Part shown: positions 18,008 to 26,731 of the stretch, one piece after another
How the letters are laid out: every line of letters starts with the position of its first letter
How positions within the stretch are numbered: position 1 is the first letter of the stretch
Assembly: GCF_004366355.1 (NCBI RefSeq)
Contig: NZ_SODV01000001.1
Span: 310,001 to 374,000 of the forward strand
DNA length: 64,000 nt
Source of the DNA: Dinghuibacter silviterrae
GTDB taxonomy: Bacteria > Bacteroidota > Bacteroidia > Chitinophagales > Chitinophagaceae
Reading direction: 5' to 3'
Made by a program: the position numbers and the translations under genes
The notes under the pieces: generated by a model
Seen by the model: the letters and a program-made list of their open reading frames with translations, nothing else
The model's database searches: none
What the model was told of the DNA's origin: nothing

Positions 18008-18751
18008 ATGTTCTTTTTCTGGAGCAACTATTATTTCTTATTTCTGATCGTTTGGCTTTTCTGTCTTGTCCACGCCATCCGGACCGGAAGGCGGGAATGG
18101 ATCTTCATACTCATTATTTTCCCCGGCATCAGTGCCCTTGCCTATTTTATCGTGGAGCTCCTCCCCGATATCCGCAGGGGCACTTTTGCCTCGGGTTTCC
18201 AGCTGACCTTTTTTCCAAAAGCGCGTATCCGTGACCGGGAAAAACGGGTAAAGCTGTCCGATTCCGTGACCAACCGGCTGGCCCTCGCCGATGCCTACGC
18301 GGAACAAGGCCGTTTTGAGGACGCCATATCGCTGGTCCAATCCTGTATGACCGATATGTACGCTTCCGACCAGGACCTCATGCTCCGGCTCGCGCGGCTC
18401 TATTTCCAAGCCGGCCGGTACACCGACAGCGTAGCCCTATTCTCCCGTGCGCTTCACCCGGAGAACAGCGGCATGAACCGCATGGAAGATGAAGTCATGT
18501 ACACCCGGGCCATGGAAGGGACCGGGAACAAACAGGTTGCCGAAGAAATGTATCAGAAAGTGATCCGCCGCCACCATTCGCTGGAAGCGCGCTACTGGTA
18601 TGGACAACTGCTCAAACAGGAAGGCCGCGCCCAGGAAGCCCGGGAGCAGTTTAAAGCCATCCGCGAAGATATGGAACTCCAGCCCCGCTACGTCCGCCGC
18701 CTCTACGCCCCCTGGGCCCGTAAAGCGGGTCGGGAATTAAGGTCTTTCTGA
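18008..18751 (+). CDS. Membrane-anchored TPR protein
   Basis: The 247-aa protein starts with two hydrophobic segments (about residues 5-22 and 30-52; IFILIIFPGISALAYFIVEL), resembling the N-terminal pair of phospholipase-D-type membrane proteins. The rest is soluble and helical with tetratricopeptide repeats: LALADAYAEQGRFEDAISLV, LMLRLARLYFQAGRYTDSVA and a later YWYGQLLKQEGRAQEAREQF. Such proteins act as scaffolds at the inner membrane. It lies in the same run as the glycosyltransferase and DUF6159-like genes. Its last 49 bp overlap the 3' end of the convergent gene on the other strand, which is unusual for this otherwise well-spaced region. Confidence 0.82.
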   Translation: MFFFWSNYYFLFLIVWLFCLVHAIRTGRREWIFILIIFPGISALAYFIVELLPDIRRGTFASGFQLTFFPKARIRDREKRVKLSDSVTNRLALADAYAEQGRFEDAISLVQSCMTDMYASDQDLMLRLARLYFQAGRYTDSVALFSRALHPENSGMNRMEDEVMYTRAMEGTGNKQVAEEMYQKVIRRHHSLEARYWYGQLLKQEGRAQEAREQFKAIREDMELQPRYVRRLYAPWARKAGRELRSF

Positions 18752-19203
18752 AGTAAGCGCTCCGTCTCCGCGATCATCCGGTCCGCCGCCTTCTGACGGA
18801 AGACGACTCCCAGCAAAATATTTTTGTTCTTCCCATTGTCGTCCACGTACATGGAGACATGCCACTGGCTGGCAATACCATTCGTCCTGACCCGGGTCTT
18901 CTGGAAATTCATAAACTTGTCGACCGGATATTCCCGGTGCACCTTACTTCCCCGCTTAACGATGATCATACCCGATTCCGGCTGTATAAAAACGTTAATA
19001 AACCGTTGCCGGTAATAGGCGACGCCCATCAGGGCGAAACAGAACAAGGCCCACCATAATCCCTCCATCTTACCCGTAGAGACGACAAGCCAAAGGCCAA
19101 TCGCCGCCATAAGGCCGAACAAAATCATAACAACATACAACAAAACGGTGGATTTGACGAGCTTGTAGCCCTCGTCGCTGTGCTTGAAATACTTGAATTC
19201 CAT
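18703..19203 (-). CDS. Two-helix membrane protein of unknown function
   Basis: This 166-aa protein has two membrane segments near residues 18-42 and 46-64 (TVLLYVVMILFGLMAAIGLW, then LWWALFCFALMGVAYY). A beta-rich cytosolic or periplasmic domain follows, with FIQPESGMIIVKRGSKVHRE and YPVDKFMNFQKTRV, which could be a small PH-like fold, and a C-terminal helix. The architecture resembles the neighbouring 172-aa protein gene just upstream, so the two may be distant paralogues. The 3' end overlaps the TPR gene by 49 bp in a tail-to-tail arrangement. No function is proposed. Confidence 0.72.
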   Translation of the reverse strand: MEFKYFKHSDEGYKLVKSTVLLYVVMILFGLMAAIGLWLVVSTGKMEGLWWALFCFALMGVAYYRQRFINVFIQPESGMIIVKRGSKVHREYPVDKFMNFQKTRVRTNGIASQWHVSMYVDDNGKNKNILLGVVFRQKAADRMIAETERLLQKDLNSRPALRAQGA

Positions 19204-19209
19204 AGATGT

Positions 19210-19728
19210 TTACTTCTTTATGTGGTCTCCGAGCATCTTTTTAAATGCTCCATGGTCATACGCTATCCGGCTCATGTCGATCCACAGCAACCCATTGCTG
19301 TTCTGCCCGCTGGCCTTGAGAAACCGGTTCCGCTTTTTTGCGCCGTCCAGGTTTCCAATATAACGCTCCGGGTTCCTGACAAACAAGATCAGCCGTCTGT
19401 CTTTCCCATTTAAAGCCAACTCCCGAAAGCCCGTAATGTCCGCCCACAACACCCGCCCAAATCCGTCAAACATCTTTTCAAAAACCTCTATCCCCCCATG
19501 ATCCACGGCGACAACAGGCGTCTTCCGGTTATATTCCCTTATATAGGCGACGACCGATACAGCCATGGTAATGGCACATACCGGCATAATGACCACCTTC
19601 CAGTCATCCGGAAAGAAGTATATTCCCAACAAAAAGCATGCAACAAAGAAGAGAAATCCTAATGTGTACAGAAAAATCTTCTTAACGGTATTTTTCTTAT
19701 TAATGTAAATATTCAGGGGCGTTTCCAT
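19210..19728 (-). CDS. Membrane protein, STM3941-like
   Basis: The ATG at 19728 gives 172 aa starting METPLNIYINKKNTVKKIF. Earlier in-frame starts give a Cys-rich, unlikely N-terminus. Two membrane helices follow (about 20-38 and 43-62), then a soluble domain with VDHGGIEVFEKMFDGF, VLWADITGFRELALNG and RRLILFVRNPERYIG. This resembles the STM3941 family of small two-helix proteins with a PH-like domain, often seen as single genes in Bacteroidota, function unknown. It is 6 bp upstream of the start of the other two-helix protein gene and probably forms an operon with it. Confidence 0.7.
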   Translation of the reverse strand: METPLNIYINKKNTVKKIFLYTLGFLFFVACFLLGIYFFPDDWKVVIMPVCAITMAVSVVAYIREYNRKTPVVAVDHGGIEVFEKMFDGFGRVLWADITGFRELALNGKDRRLILFVRNPERYIGNLDGAKKRNRFLKASGQNSNGLLWIDMSRIAYDHGAFKKMLGDHIKK

Positions 19729-19760
19729 AAGGTGTTCTTCACAAAGGAGCCCCAATATAC

Positions 19761-20768
19761 TCAATTTGCTGCTACATAAATGCCATTGGCCACCCCTTTG
19801 GCAGAAAGCATCGTCTCTATCCCGTCCTCCCAAAGGGCAGCCCCGTTCCCGTCATCACCGGCGACGAACAAATGCGTGCCGCCGTTCCCACTGTAATAGA
19901 CAATCGCGTTGGCACTCCCCCCATACATCGTGCCCTGAAAAGGTAAGACCGTTTCGACCCCGTTTTTCCAGTAGACAGGGAGGTTCCAGCCCTTGCTCCC
20001 CAAAACGCTCCCCGCCACATAGACATCTGAGCCCGACACAAAAATCGAGTTCAATTGGGTAATATACTCCTCAGCCGTCTTCAAGGTATCGGGGATGCCA
20101 TTTTTCCAATACACCGGGACACGGTTCATATCAAAGCCGGTCATGTAGACGTCGCTCCCGGACACATAAAAAGCACCCACCTCCGGGTCCCCCCCGGACG
20201 AAAAACGCGGATAGTACCCCTGGGATACGACGTGCAGCACCCCGTCCAACCAATAAACGGCGTCCCCCACGCTATCCGATCCGGCCACATAGAGGTCTCC
20301 CCCCACCGCCTGCATCGCCCGGATGCGGGAGGCGGTCCCCCAGCCCGGCAAAGACAGCACATTGCCGTTTTCCCAAAGGGCATGGCTTGCAAAATAAACC
20401 CCGTTTCCGTTGACGGCGATGGAACTGGCGTACAGGAGCTCCATCGACCCATCGAAATTGTGCGGTGTGCCGTTCTTCCAATAGAGGTATTGTCCGAAGG
20501 GGCCTGCGGGCGTACTCTCGCTGCTTACGTTGCAAACACCGGCAACATACACATCGGTGCCGGCCACAAGGACCTGCTCTCCGTAACCCGCGGATGTGGA
20601 GAGGACTTCGGCGGAATCATCTTTCCAAAGTACGGGGTTGGTGCCGTTGCTGCCCGTGACGTAAATGACCGGGAGATTTCCCGGGTTAATGGTGTTTGTC
20701 GGGGTATGCGAATGTTTGCGGCAGGATGCCAACAGGAGGAGGAGACAGGCGTAGTGGAGGGGTTTCAT
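19761..20768 (-). CDS. Lipoprotein with YWKNG repeats, beta-propeller-like
   Basis: The ATG at 20768 gives 335 aa with a lipobox (LLLLLASC, Cys16), so the mature protein is probably a lipoprotein. The rest is built from about six repeats of 40-50 residues, each with a pattern like DVYVAG followed by PVYWKNG or an equivalent (GDAVYWLDG, RVPVYWKNG, NLPVYWKNG, AALWEDG). The repeats suggest a beta-propeller. No catalytic motif is seen; binding of a partner or a glycan is possible. It starts 52 bp after the GH9 gene stop on the same strand and may be read from the same transcript. An upstream in-frame ATG at 20861 would overlap the GH9 gene and lacks the signal. Confidence 0.78.
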   Translation of the reverse strand: MKPLHYACLLLLLASCRKHSHTPTNTINPGNLPVIYVTGSNGTNPVLWKDDSAEVLSTSAGYGEQVLVAGTDVYVAGVCNVSSESTPAGPFGQYLYWKNGTPHNFDGSMELLYASSIAVNGNGVYFASHALWENGNVLSLPGWGTASRIRAMQAVGGDLYVAGSDSVGDAVYWLDGVLHVVSQGYYPRFSSGGDPEVGAFYVSGSDVYMTGFDMNRVPVYWKNGIPDTLKTAEEYITQLNSIFVSGSDVYVAGSVLGSKGWNLPVYWKNGVETVLPFQGTMYGGSANAIVYYSGNGGTHLFVAGDDGNGAALWEDGIETMLSAKGVANGIYVAAN

Positions 20769-20820
20769 ACCCGAATGATGGCAAAAACGTGCGGAGCGTT
20801 GCATCGGGCCTGGATTTTTG

Positions 20821-23727
20821 TTACTCCCCACGAACCTCCTTGCCCGCCTCCCAATGCCCATCCGGCACCACCAGGACGACCCAAGGCTCTTTAGCTGAAA
20901 CAGGCTTACCCCGGAATTCTACCGTTGTTTCCACGCCGTCTTTCAAGTATACTTCTCTTGTGACATTAGGAAAGATGATCCCATCCGCACGGACCGTCAC
21001 CCGGTGCGTCCCTTTGCCCCGCACCGCAACCCGGATGGTCACGGCCCCTCCCGATGCCGCACTTGAAACCACCTTCATGTCAAGGAGGCTGTCCACCCGC
21101 ATATCAAGCGCATACGCCCCACCAGGCAAAAACACCCGCTCCTCTTCCAACCCGGCGCTCCGCACACGATACCTCCCCTCCGGCAGTTTTATCGCAAAAT
21201 GTTTTTGTCGCTGTACAACGACCGTATCCGACGACGAGATAAAATATACCACCGAATCGGCCTGGCCTTCGACAAAGGCCGGCCCCCCGACGGCCGACAA
21301 CAGCCATAGCCAATTCGTCGCCGGATGTCCCCAAATCTCCTTATAGGTCCACATGCTTTGCACCGGCCAATACGGTACGTCTTCTTCCCCCTTAGTCTCT
21401 ATCCCTACCGGCAGCCCCCCCGCCATCTGGCCCGAAGACGGCGAATAAAGAGGAACGAAGTCGTGTCCCTCCCCATACATGGTACTCTCCGCAAAAGGGT
21501 TCTTCCCAAGGATCCACTCCAATTGGTGTACAGCGAGGTCCACCGACGCCTGGTCGTTGCGTAGAAAACCGGCGGCCGCCAGGGCCTGGGCCTGGGGCAA
21601 AATGGTACCGAAATGCCCTCTGTAGTCCATCCACACGGGGAACAGCCTGAGATAGTGTCCCTGGCCGAGCGGGATGCCGTTCAATACCTGTTTGCGGTAA
21701 GATTCCATTCTGCTCTCAGGCACATGAAGGTATTCGGTATCCGCATAAATAGTAGCCGGCAAAAGGCCATAGGGACCTGTATAGGCAGCAGTCGTCTTCA
21801 GGTATTCACTATAAAGGGCCGCCGCACTATACCACGTCATCCAGTCTGCGTGCCCGGGAAAAGCCCGGCACAGCGCTGTCAGCGCCAGCATAGGTGCCTG
21901 GTCGCGCCCCCGATGGCAATAATGAAGCAACCGGTCTTTAGCCGTGCTGGTATAAAAGAAGCCCGTCAGCGGGACATCCCAATCGGGCCGCACGCGTTGC
22001 TGGGCGCCGGTGATGTACTTCGCCATTGCCACCGCCTTGCCCTCAAATTGCCGGTCGCCCGTAGCCCTCCAAAGATCTATAGCAGCCTGAATGACCACCG
22101 ACGGCAGTTCATCCTCCACATTGTCCGAGTCGAAATTCCCACGGAAAAGATTGGACGTCTTAACGATGCCGGGCAGGCCCTCTATAGCAAACCGCCAGTC
22201 CATCCTTGCCATCTGCAGGGCATATGCAGCCAACCTGGCATCAACGTCCTTTAAAACCCGGTAAGCAATCGCCTCCACCGCCGCCGCTTCGAAGTTGGTC
22301 ATGGGGTTATTCCGCGCGGTGACCGTTATATCATCATCGTTACCCATGACACCATCCGTCCGACGGCTGTTAATCGATCCCACATCCCGGTATCCGTCCC
22401 CAAAACTCGTTTTCAACACCCAGTCCAGCCCCCACCTGGCCTCTGCGAGCACCCGGTCATATAGCTCCTGATTGCCCGCCCGCGCATGCAGATTTTCCGC
22501 CAAAGTAAAAAGCGCATAAGTGATCTCATCCGTAGCCTCCGCTTGTTGAGACAGGTCCCCGGCATCATGCCAGCCCCCGTTGATGACGATCCTTTTTTCT
22601 CCATGCACGCAAGTCCAGTCCCCATGACAGACCCCATGCACCCCCGGCACCTCCATACCGCACCGTTCCATATAAAAAAAGTTCAGCACCTTACGGATGC
22701 TCTCCTCCCAAACGTTGGCGTCCACCGAAAAGGGTTGCGTCTTCACGTCTCCCGCTGACAATACATAACGTCCCGGTGTCCGCAACTCGGAAAAATCCAT
22801 AACATTAAAGTCCCCAATAGCGCTTGTGGCCTTGCTAAGGGCTTTGGTCAACACCACACGTCCATCCTGCGCGTCGATCACCTGAAAGGTCTTCGCAGCA
22901 AGTCCATTCGCAATGGCGCTTTTCGGCGCGCCTGTCTGGTAGCCATCCTGGCTGTAAGCGATCCGGTTGCTCCAAACATCCCAACCCTCTATCTTGTCCG
23001 GCACCACCCGTTGCAAGGTGAGGTCGTCAAAAAAGAACCGTATGCTGTCCGCCTCCCCTGGTGCGCTCCCCGAAAGCCCATAGGAAGCCTCAAAACCCGT
23101 AATCTTATCCCGCGCGACATTGCCAATCTCCCACACCACATGGTTCCACTCATGATTCCGCAAGATCAACGAGGTCTCCCCTTCCTGGCCAAAGAGTGCC
23201 GGCAGCTTTTCCTGCCCTTCATTGTAGAGCTGCAGGTCAAGGGCCGTGGTGAAAAACCCCGGCAAATCGGGATATATCCAAAACGAAATACGGTTGTACC
23301 CCGTCCAATCCTCTCCATCAAAATGTCGCCGGATGCCCGAGCGCCCCCATCCCCGGCCGGTCGCCGGACCAGGTCCCGGCAGACGCGTAGGAGTAGACAT
23401 CAGCAACGACCAGTCACCCTGGTGAACCTGTTCCTTGCTGAGCCCAATCGTGGCCACACTGACGTTGGAATCTACGATCTTCATCACCTTACGCGCGTCG
23501 ACAATGGCGCCTCCGCTGGTCGTAAAAGAGCTCCAGTTTTTGAGGTCTTCCATCTGATCCAGGGAGCGGCTTTCCAGGACGGGTTTATTCAGCCAGCGGT
23601 GCTCGGCGGAGGCTTGGATATCGATGGCAATGGGGTCCCCGCCGGTGCGCTGGCAGAGGGCCTTCACGTTCAAAAGGGGAAGGAGAAATACTAGAAGGAA
23701 AAGTCTCAACGCAGTCCGTTTTTGCAT
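20821..23727 (-). CDS. Glycoside hydrolase family 9 enzyme (endoglucanase-like)
   Basis: The ATG at 23727 gives 968 aa beginning MQKRTALRLFLLVFLLPLLN, a signal peptide, so the enzyme is exported. Residues about 40-230 form a carbohydrate-binding-like beta domain with paired Trp residues. Residues about 235-330 match the Ig-like domain that precedes GH9 catalytic domains (IAYSQDGYQTGAPKSA). The catalytic (alpha/alpha)6 region has GGWHDAGDLSQQ near residue 387 with the two Asp residues, GKNPFAESTMYGEG near 746 and TYKEIWGHPATNW near 796 supplying the likely acid Glu. A beta-rich tail of about 150 residues completes it. GH9 enzymes cleave beta-1,4-glucans. It lies among esterase genes and 29 bp after a toxin gene. 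Confidence 0.9.
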   Translation of the reverse strand: MQKRTALRLFLLVFLLPLLNVKALCQRTGGDPIAIDIQASAEHRWLNKPVLESRSLDQMEDLKNWSSFTTSGGAIVDARKVMKIVDSNVSVATIGLSKEQVHQGDWSLLMSTPTRLPGPGPATGRGWGRSGIRRHFDGEDWTGYNRISFWIYPDLPGFFTTALDLQLYNEGQEKLPALFGQEGETSLILRNHEWNHVVWEIGNVARDKITGFEASYGLSGSAPGEADSIRFFFDDLTLQRVVPDKIEGWDVWSNRIAYSQDGYQTGAPKSAIANGLAAKTFQVIDAQDGRVVLTKALSKATSAIGDFNVMDFSELRTPGRYVLSAGDVKTQPFSVDANVWEESIRKVLNFFYMERCGMEVPGVHGVCHGDWTCVHGEKRIVINGGWHDAGDLSQQAEATDEITYALFTLAENLHARAGNQELYDRVLAEARWGLDWVLKTSFGDGYRDVGSINSRRTDGVMGNDDDITVTARNNPMTNFEAAAVEAIAYRVLKDVDARLAAYALQMARMDWRFAIEGLPGIVKTSNLFRGNFDSDNVEDELPSVVIQAAIDLWRATGDRQFEGKAVAMAKYITGAQQRVRPDWDVPLTGFFYTSTAKDRLLHYCHRGRDQAPMLALTALCRAFPGHADWMTWYSAAALYSEYLKTTAAYTGPYGLLPATIYADTEYLHVPESRMESYRKQVLNGIPLGQGHYLRLFPVWMDYRGHFGTILPQAQALAAAGFLRNDQASVDLAVHQLEWILGKNPFAESTMYGEGHDFVPLYSPSSGQMAGGLPVGIETKGEEDVPYWPVQSMWTYKEIWGHPATNWLWLLSAVGGPAFVEGQADSVVYFISSSDTVVVQRQKHFAIKLPEGRYRVRSAGLEEERVFLPGGAYALDMRVDSLLDMKVVSSAASGGAVTIRVAVRGKGTHRVTVRADGIIFPNVTREVYLKDGVETTVEFRGKPVSAKEPWVVLVVPDGHWEAGKEVRGE

Positions 23728-23756
23728 CGCCAAAGGTTTTGACGCAGGCTCAAAAA

Positions 23757-24101
23757 TCACAACTGTCGAATCCTTATCTTTTGGGGCGTAATGGTTACAA
23801 AAACCGGCCGCTGCAGGGTTTTATTTTTCAACAGATAAATGAGCGTCTGGATAATCTCCTGCAATTCGCTAAATGAATACCTCAAAAATATAACACTTAG
23901 CCCTTTCACATGATGAGCAAATACCCACTCACCAAAATCTTTATCTTCCGTGAGAAGCAGGTAGTCATATTTCATGGCCATTTCAATTACTTGCTCATCT
24001 TTAATCCCTCTTTTCAATTCATAAATCGAGGTCACCTCAAATTCTACCTCCCGAAGCGATTTAATAATCTCAAAAGGAATGTTCTCATCAGCAAGGATCA
24101 T
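23757..24101 (-). CDS. DUF5615 PIN-like toxin
   Basis: This 114-aa protein begins MILADENIPFEIIKSLREVE and has the acidic residues typical of the PIN-like DUF5615 family (LADEN at the start, YLLLTEDKDFGEW in the middle). These proteins are VapC-related and paired with DUF433 partners in type II toxin-antitoxin systems, with probable RNase activity. The start codon overlaps the antitoxin stop by 4 bp (ATGA), the usual coupling for such pairs. The C-terminal part, TPQKIRIRQL, is complete, so the gene looks intact. It is located just before the GH9 gene. Confidence 0.88.
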   Translation of the reverse strand: MILADENIPFEIIKSLREVEFEVTSIYELKRGIKDEQVIEMAMKYDYLLLTEDKDFGEWVFAHHVKGLSVIFLRYSFSELQEIIQTLIYLLKNKTLQRPVFVTITPQKIRIRQL

Positions 24102-24334
24102 GCAACTGCGATTACCGTTTCGTTGGAAATGACGTCAGACGCATAAGCTAACGCCGCGTTTATGGCCGCCTCAGAAAGGCTGGGATAACCCGCAATCATT
24201 TGCTGCATGGTGGCGCCCTCTGATAGCTTCTTCAAGATCAAAGCCACAGTTATCCGGGTTCCCTTGATAACCGGCTTTCCCAGCATAACATCTGCGTTCG
24301 ATTCTATGAAATCAGTGTATATCATAATATTCAA
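24098..24334 (-). CDS. DUF433 antitoxin
   Basis: The 78-aa product starts MNIMIYTDFIESNADVMLGK and continues with PVIKGTRITVALILKKLSEG, the DUF433 signature, then a helix-turn-helix-like C-terminus with MQQMIAGYPSLSEAAINAAL. DUF433 proteins are the antitoxin halves of DUF433/DUF5615 pairs and usually repress their own promoter. The AT-rich region upstream to about 24440 is the likely promoter and operator. The second in-frame Met (24325) is an alternative start. Confidence 0.88.
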   Translation of the reverse strand: MNIMIYTDFIESNADVMLGKPVIKGTRITVALILKKLSEGATMQQMIAGYPSLSEAAINAALAYASDVISNETVIAVA

Positions 24335-24560
24335 AGAATGTGTTTAGATAAATTTAGCCAATTCTCGTCTCTTTATCGCTACCTATCTAAGATGAAAACA
24401 AATCATGCAATAATTAAAATTAATTGATATTCAATTATTTACGCCAAAATCAAGTGTCTTTAAATTGGGTAGGCAAAAAAATTACGCAAATAACGCTTAA
24501 TCCTGAGCCCCAAGAAATGCAATGTGCCAAACGATGCTGGTTGATACCCGTATTCGTAGC

Positions 24561-25928
24561 TCACTTCCCAATACAAAACCTCTCAAAAATAAACCCCAAC
24601 ACCTCCTCGTTACTCACCTCCCCCGTAATCTCCCCAAGGTAATAAAGACACCGCCTGATATCAAGCGCCAACAAATCCCCCGGCACCCCAGAATCAAGCC
24701 CAGCCCGAATATCCAAAAGCGACTTCTCCACCTCCTGCAAGGCCGCATAATGCCGGGCATTGGTGACAACCACGTCTTCTTTAGCAACGGCGCCGGAAGA
24801 AACCAACGACACCAAGCGGGCCTTCAAAAGACCCACGCTGCCAGCCTCCCGTGCGCTCATCGCCAGATCAACCGAAAGCGACCCAGTTGCAAAAAGATCC
24901 GCCTTATTCCCCACCACCAAAAACGGCTTCCCCATCTGGGCAAGCGCCCCCCGGACATCAAAAATTTCGGAAGCAACCTCTGAAGAAGAAAGATCCACGA
25001 GATACACAATCACATCCGCCGCCTCCATCGCCGCCCGCGACCGCTCGATCCCAATACTTTCGATGACATCGGTGGTATGCTCCCGTATCCCCGCCGTATC
25101 GACCAGCCGGAAAAGGATCCCGTCGATCTGCAGGACTTCTTCGATGGTATCCCGCGTCGTCCCGGCGATGTCACTGACGATAGCGCGGTTTTCATTGAGG
25201 AGTGTATTCAGCAACGTCGATTTCCCCGCATTGGGCCTGCCGACGATCGCGACGCGGACCCCGTTTTTGATGACATTCCCCCAACCAAAAGACTCCAGCA
25301 AGCCGCGTGTCGTGCGGGCGGCCTCGTCGATAAGCCGGTAAAAGGCCGTACGGTCGGCAAATTCTACGTCTTCCTGGGAAAAGTCCAGTTCCAGCTCGAT
25401 CAGGCCGGAAAAACGGATCAGCTGCTCCCGGAGCCCCTTGAGCACGTGCGAAAAACCTCCCCTCATGTCCTTTAGGGCGGCCTGACGGGAGGCCTCGGTA
25501 TTGCTTGCAATGAGGTCAGCCACGGCCTCTGCCTGGGTCAGGTCCATTTTGCCATGGAGAAAGGCGCGCTGGGTAAACTCACCGGGGCGGGCGAGCCGGG
25601 CGCCCTGGCGGATACAGGCTTGGATGACTTGTTGCTGGACAAAAGGAGAGCCGTGACAGGAGAGTTCCACCACGTCCTCCCCGGTATAAGAACGGGGGCC
25701 CCTGTACAGGGAAACGACGGCCTCGTCGAGGACCACGTCGCCGTCCTTTAGTAAACCGACGTGTAGTGTATGGGTTGCCTGGCGAAGCAGATCCTTGGAC
25801 GGGAACAGGGCCGAAGCAATCGTCCAGGACCTGGAGCCGCTCAAACGGATGACGCCTATGGCGCCGATGCCCGGGGGCGTGGCCAGGGCTACGATCGTAT
25901 CGTCCCACCCCTCCAGGTTATTTGCCAT
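24561..25928 (-). CDS. mnmE: tRNA modification GTPase MnmE
   Basis: This is a complete 455-aa MnmE (TrmE), which with MnmG makes the 5-carboxymethylaminomethyl modification at the wobble uridine of certain tRNAs. The N-terminal folate-binding domain starts DDTIVALATPPGIGAIGVIR. The Ras-like G domain has its P-loop in GRPNAGKSTLLN (about residue 226), DIAGTTRDTIEE, DTAGI and NKAD. The C-terminus ends in FCIGK, which carries the conserved Cys of the family. The gene stands alone on the minus strand between the extra exbD and the toxin-antitoxin pair, with a large perfect inverted repeat just upstream. Nothing in it looks damaged. Confidence 0.97.
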   Translation of the reverse strand: MANNLEGWDDTIVALATPPGIGAIGVIRLSGSRSWTIASALFPSKDLLRQATHTLHVGLLKDGDVVLDEAVVSLYRGPRSYTGEDVVELSCHGSPFVQQQVIQACIRQGARLARPGEFTQRAFLHGKMDLTQAEAVADLIASNTEASRQAALKDMRGGFSHVLKGLREQLIRFSGLIELELDFSQEDVEFADRTAFYRLIDEAARTTRGLLESFGWGNVIKNGVRVAIVGRPNAGKSTLLNTLLNENRAIVSDIAGTTRDTIEEVLQIDGILFRLVDTAGIREHTTDVIESIGIERSRAAMEAADVIVYLVDLSSSEVASEIFDVRGALAQMGKPFLVVGNKADLFATGSLSVDLAMSAREAGSVGLLKARLVSLVSSGAVAKEDVVVTNARHYAALQEVEKSLLDIRAGLDSGVPGDLLALDIRRCLYYLGEITGEVSNEEVLGFIFERFCIGK

Positions 25929-25961
25929 ACGCGGATTTCATTCCACAAAGAAACTAAAATT

Positions 25962-26010
25962 GTGGTTCCGCAAAGGCCTTTAGGGGAAAATTAGGCCTTT
26001 GCGGAACCAC
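25962..26010. repeat. Perfect 18-bp inverted repeat between exbD and mnmE
   Basis: The arms GTGGTTCCGCAAAGGCCT (25962-25979) and its exact complement (25993-26010) are separated by 13 bases. On the minus strand the hairpin is followed by AATTTTAGTTT, so it could end the exbD transcript before mnmE. It is longer than an ordinary terminator. Confidence 0.7.
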
Positions 26011-26054
26011 CGCTAATGATGGGCCCTTCGGGTCGCCAAGGTCGAATAGCACAA

Positions 26055-26076
26055 GGGGCTGGTAGACACCAGCCCC
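26055..26076. repeat. Small hairpin repeat, copy 1
   Basis: GGGGCTGGT, loop AGAC, ACCAGCCCC: a perfect 9-bp stem 29 bp downstream of the exbD stop at 26106. Two related copies lie at 26604-26623 and 26732-26753. Confidence 0.75.
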
Positions 26077-26105
26077 GATGATGGTCATATGCGCAAACTT
26101 AACCC

Positions 26106-26570
26106 TTATCTTATGATCATATATTTTCCCACTTTACAAATCCGCATCTCGTCCAACACACCGATCAGGTCGTTGTAAGAAAGGTCCGCTCCCGGGTGAA
26201 TCAACACCGTGAGGTCGCTTCTTGTAAATCGCCCGCTGTGATCCAGCCGTTCCTGCAAGTCTTGTATCTCCGCTCTCAGCGAAGGCATTTGGCGGAGAAA
26301 GGCTTCCTGCTCGGGATGCTCCCCGGGCTTTCCCTCCGCATAACGCACCGACTTAGCATCCGCATACAGCGTTAGCGTTGCCACCGAAGGCGCGTCGATA
26401 ACAGGTTCTGTCGACTGGTCGGGCATCACCATCTTAAAGGCCTTTGGCGTCGACAAGGTCGTGGTAAACAGAAAAAAGGAGATCAGGATAAATCCAAGAT
26501 CCACCATGGGCGTCAGGTCCACCTTGAGGACCCGCCCCGAGGACGATGCGGTAAGGTTCATTTCTGCCAT
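26106..26570 (-). CDS. exbD: ExbD/TolR-like biopolymer transport protein (extra copy)
   Basis: The 154-aa protein has one N-terminal membrane helix with the essential Asp in VDLTPMVDLGFILISFFLF (about residue 23) and a periplasmic domain. It is a paralogue of the exbD at 28080: the helix and the following TTTLSTPKAFKMVMPDQ segment match closely. ExbD proteins with ExbB and TonB use the proton gradient to power outer-membrane transport. This copy is not directly attached to the main operon; about 670 bp of hairpin-rich DNA separates it from tonB. The copy of the shared 34-bp promoter-like motif at 26801-26834 is upstream and could give it its own transcript. Confidence 0.9.
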   Translation of the reverse strand: MAEMNLTASSSGRVLKVDLTPMVDLGFILISFFLFTTTLSTPKAFKMVMPDQSTEPVIDAPSVATLTLYADAKSVRYAEGKPGEHPEQEAFLRQMPSLRAEIQDLQERLDHSGRFTRSDLTVLIHPGADLSYNDLIGVLDEMRICKVGKYMIIR

Positions 26571-26603
26571 ATACTTGTGTTTTTAGTACTAATCGAAATG
26601 AAG

Positions 26604-26623
26604 GGGCTGGTAGACACCAGCCC
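26604..26623. repeat. Small hairpin repeat, copy 2
   Basis: GGGCTGGT, loop AGAC, ACCAGCCC: an 8-bp stem 33 bp upstream of the exbD ATG, and identical in the loop to copies 1 and 3. Confidence 0.75.
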
Positions 26624-26731
26624 GATGTGCAACGATCCTATCTACCTCTACTCCTGCCGTCCCTGATCGTCGCCAATAAGTCAAGCAAAACGCCTCTTTA
26701 TCAAAAGCCTTTCGGCCAATCGTCTAAGTAA

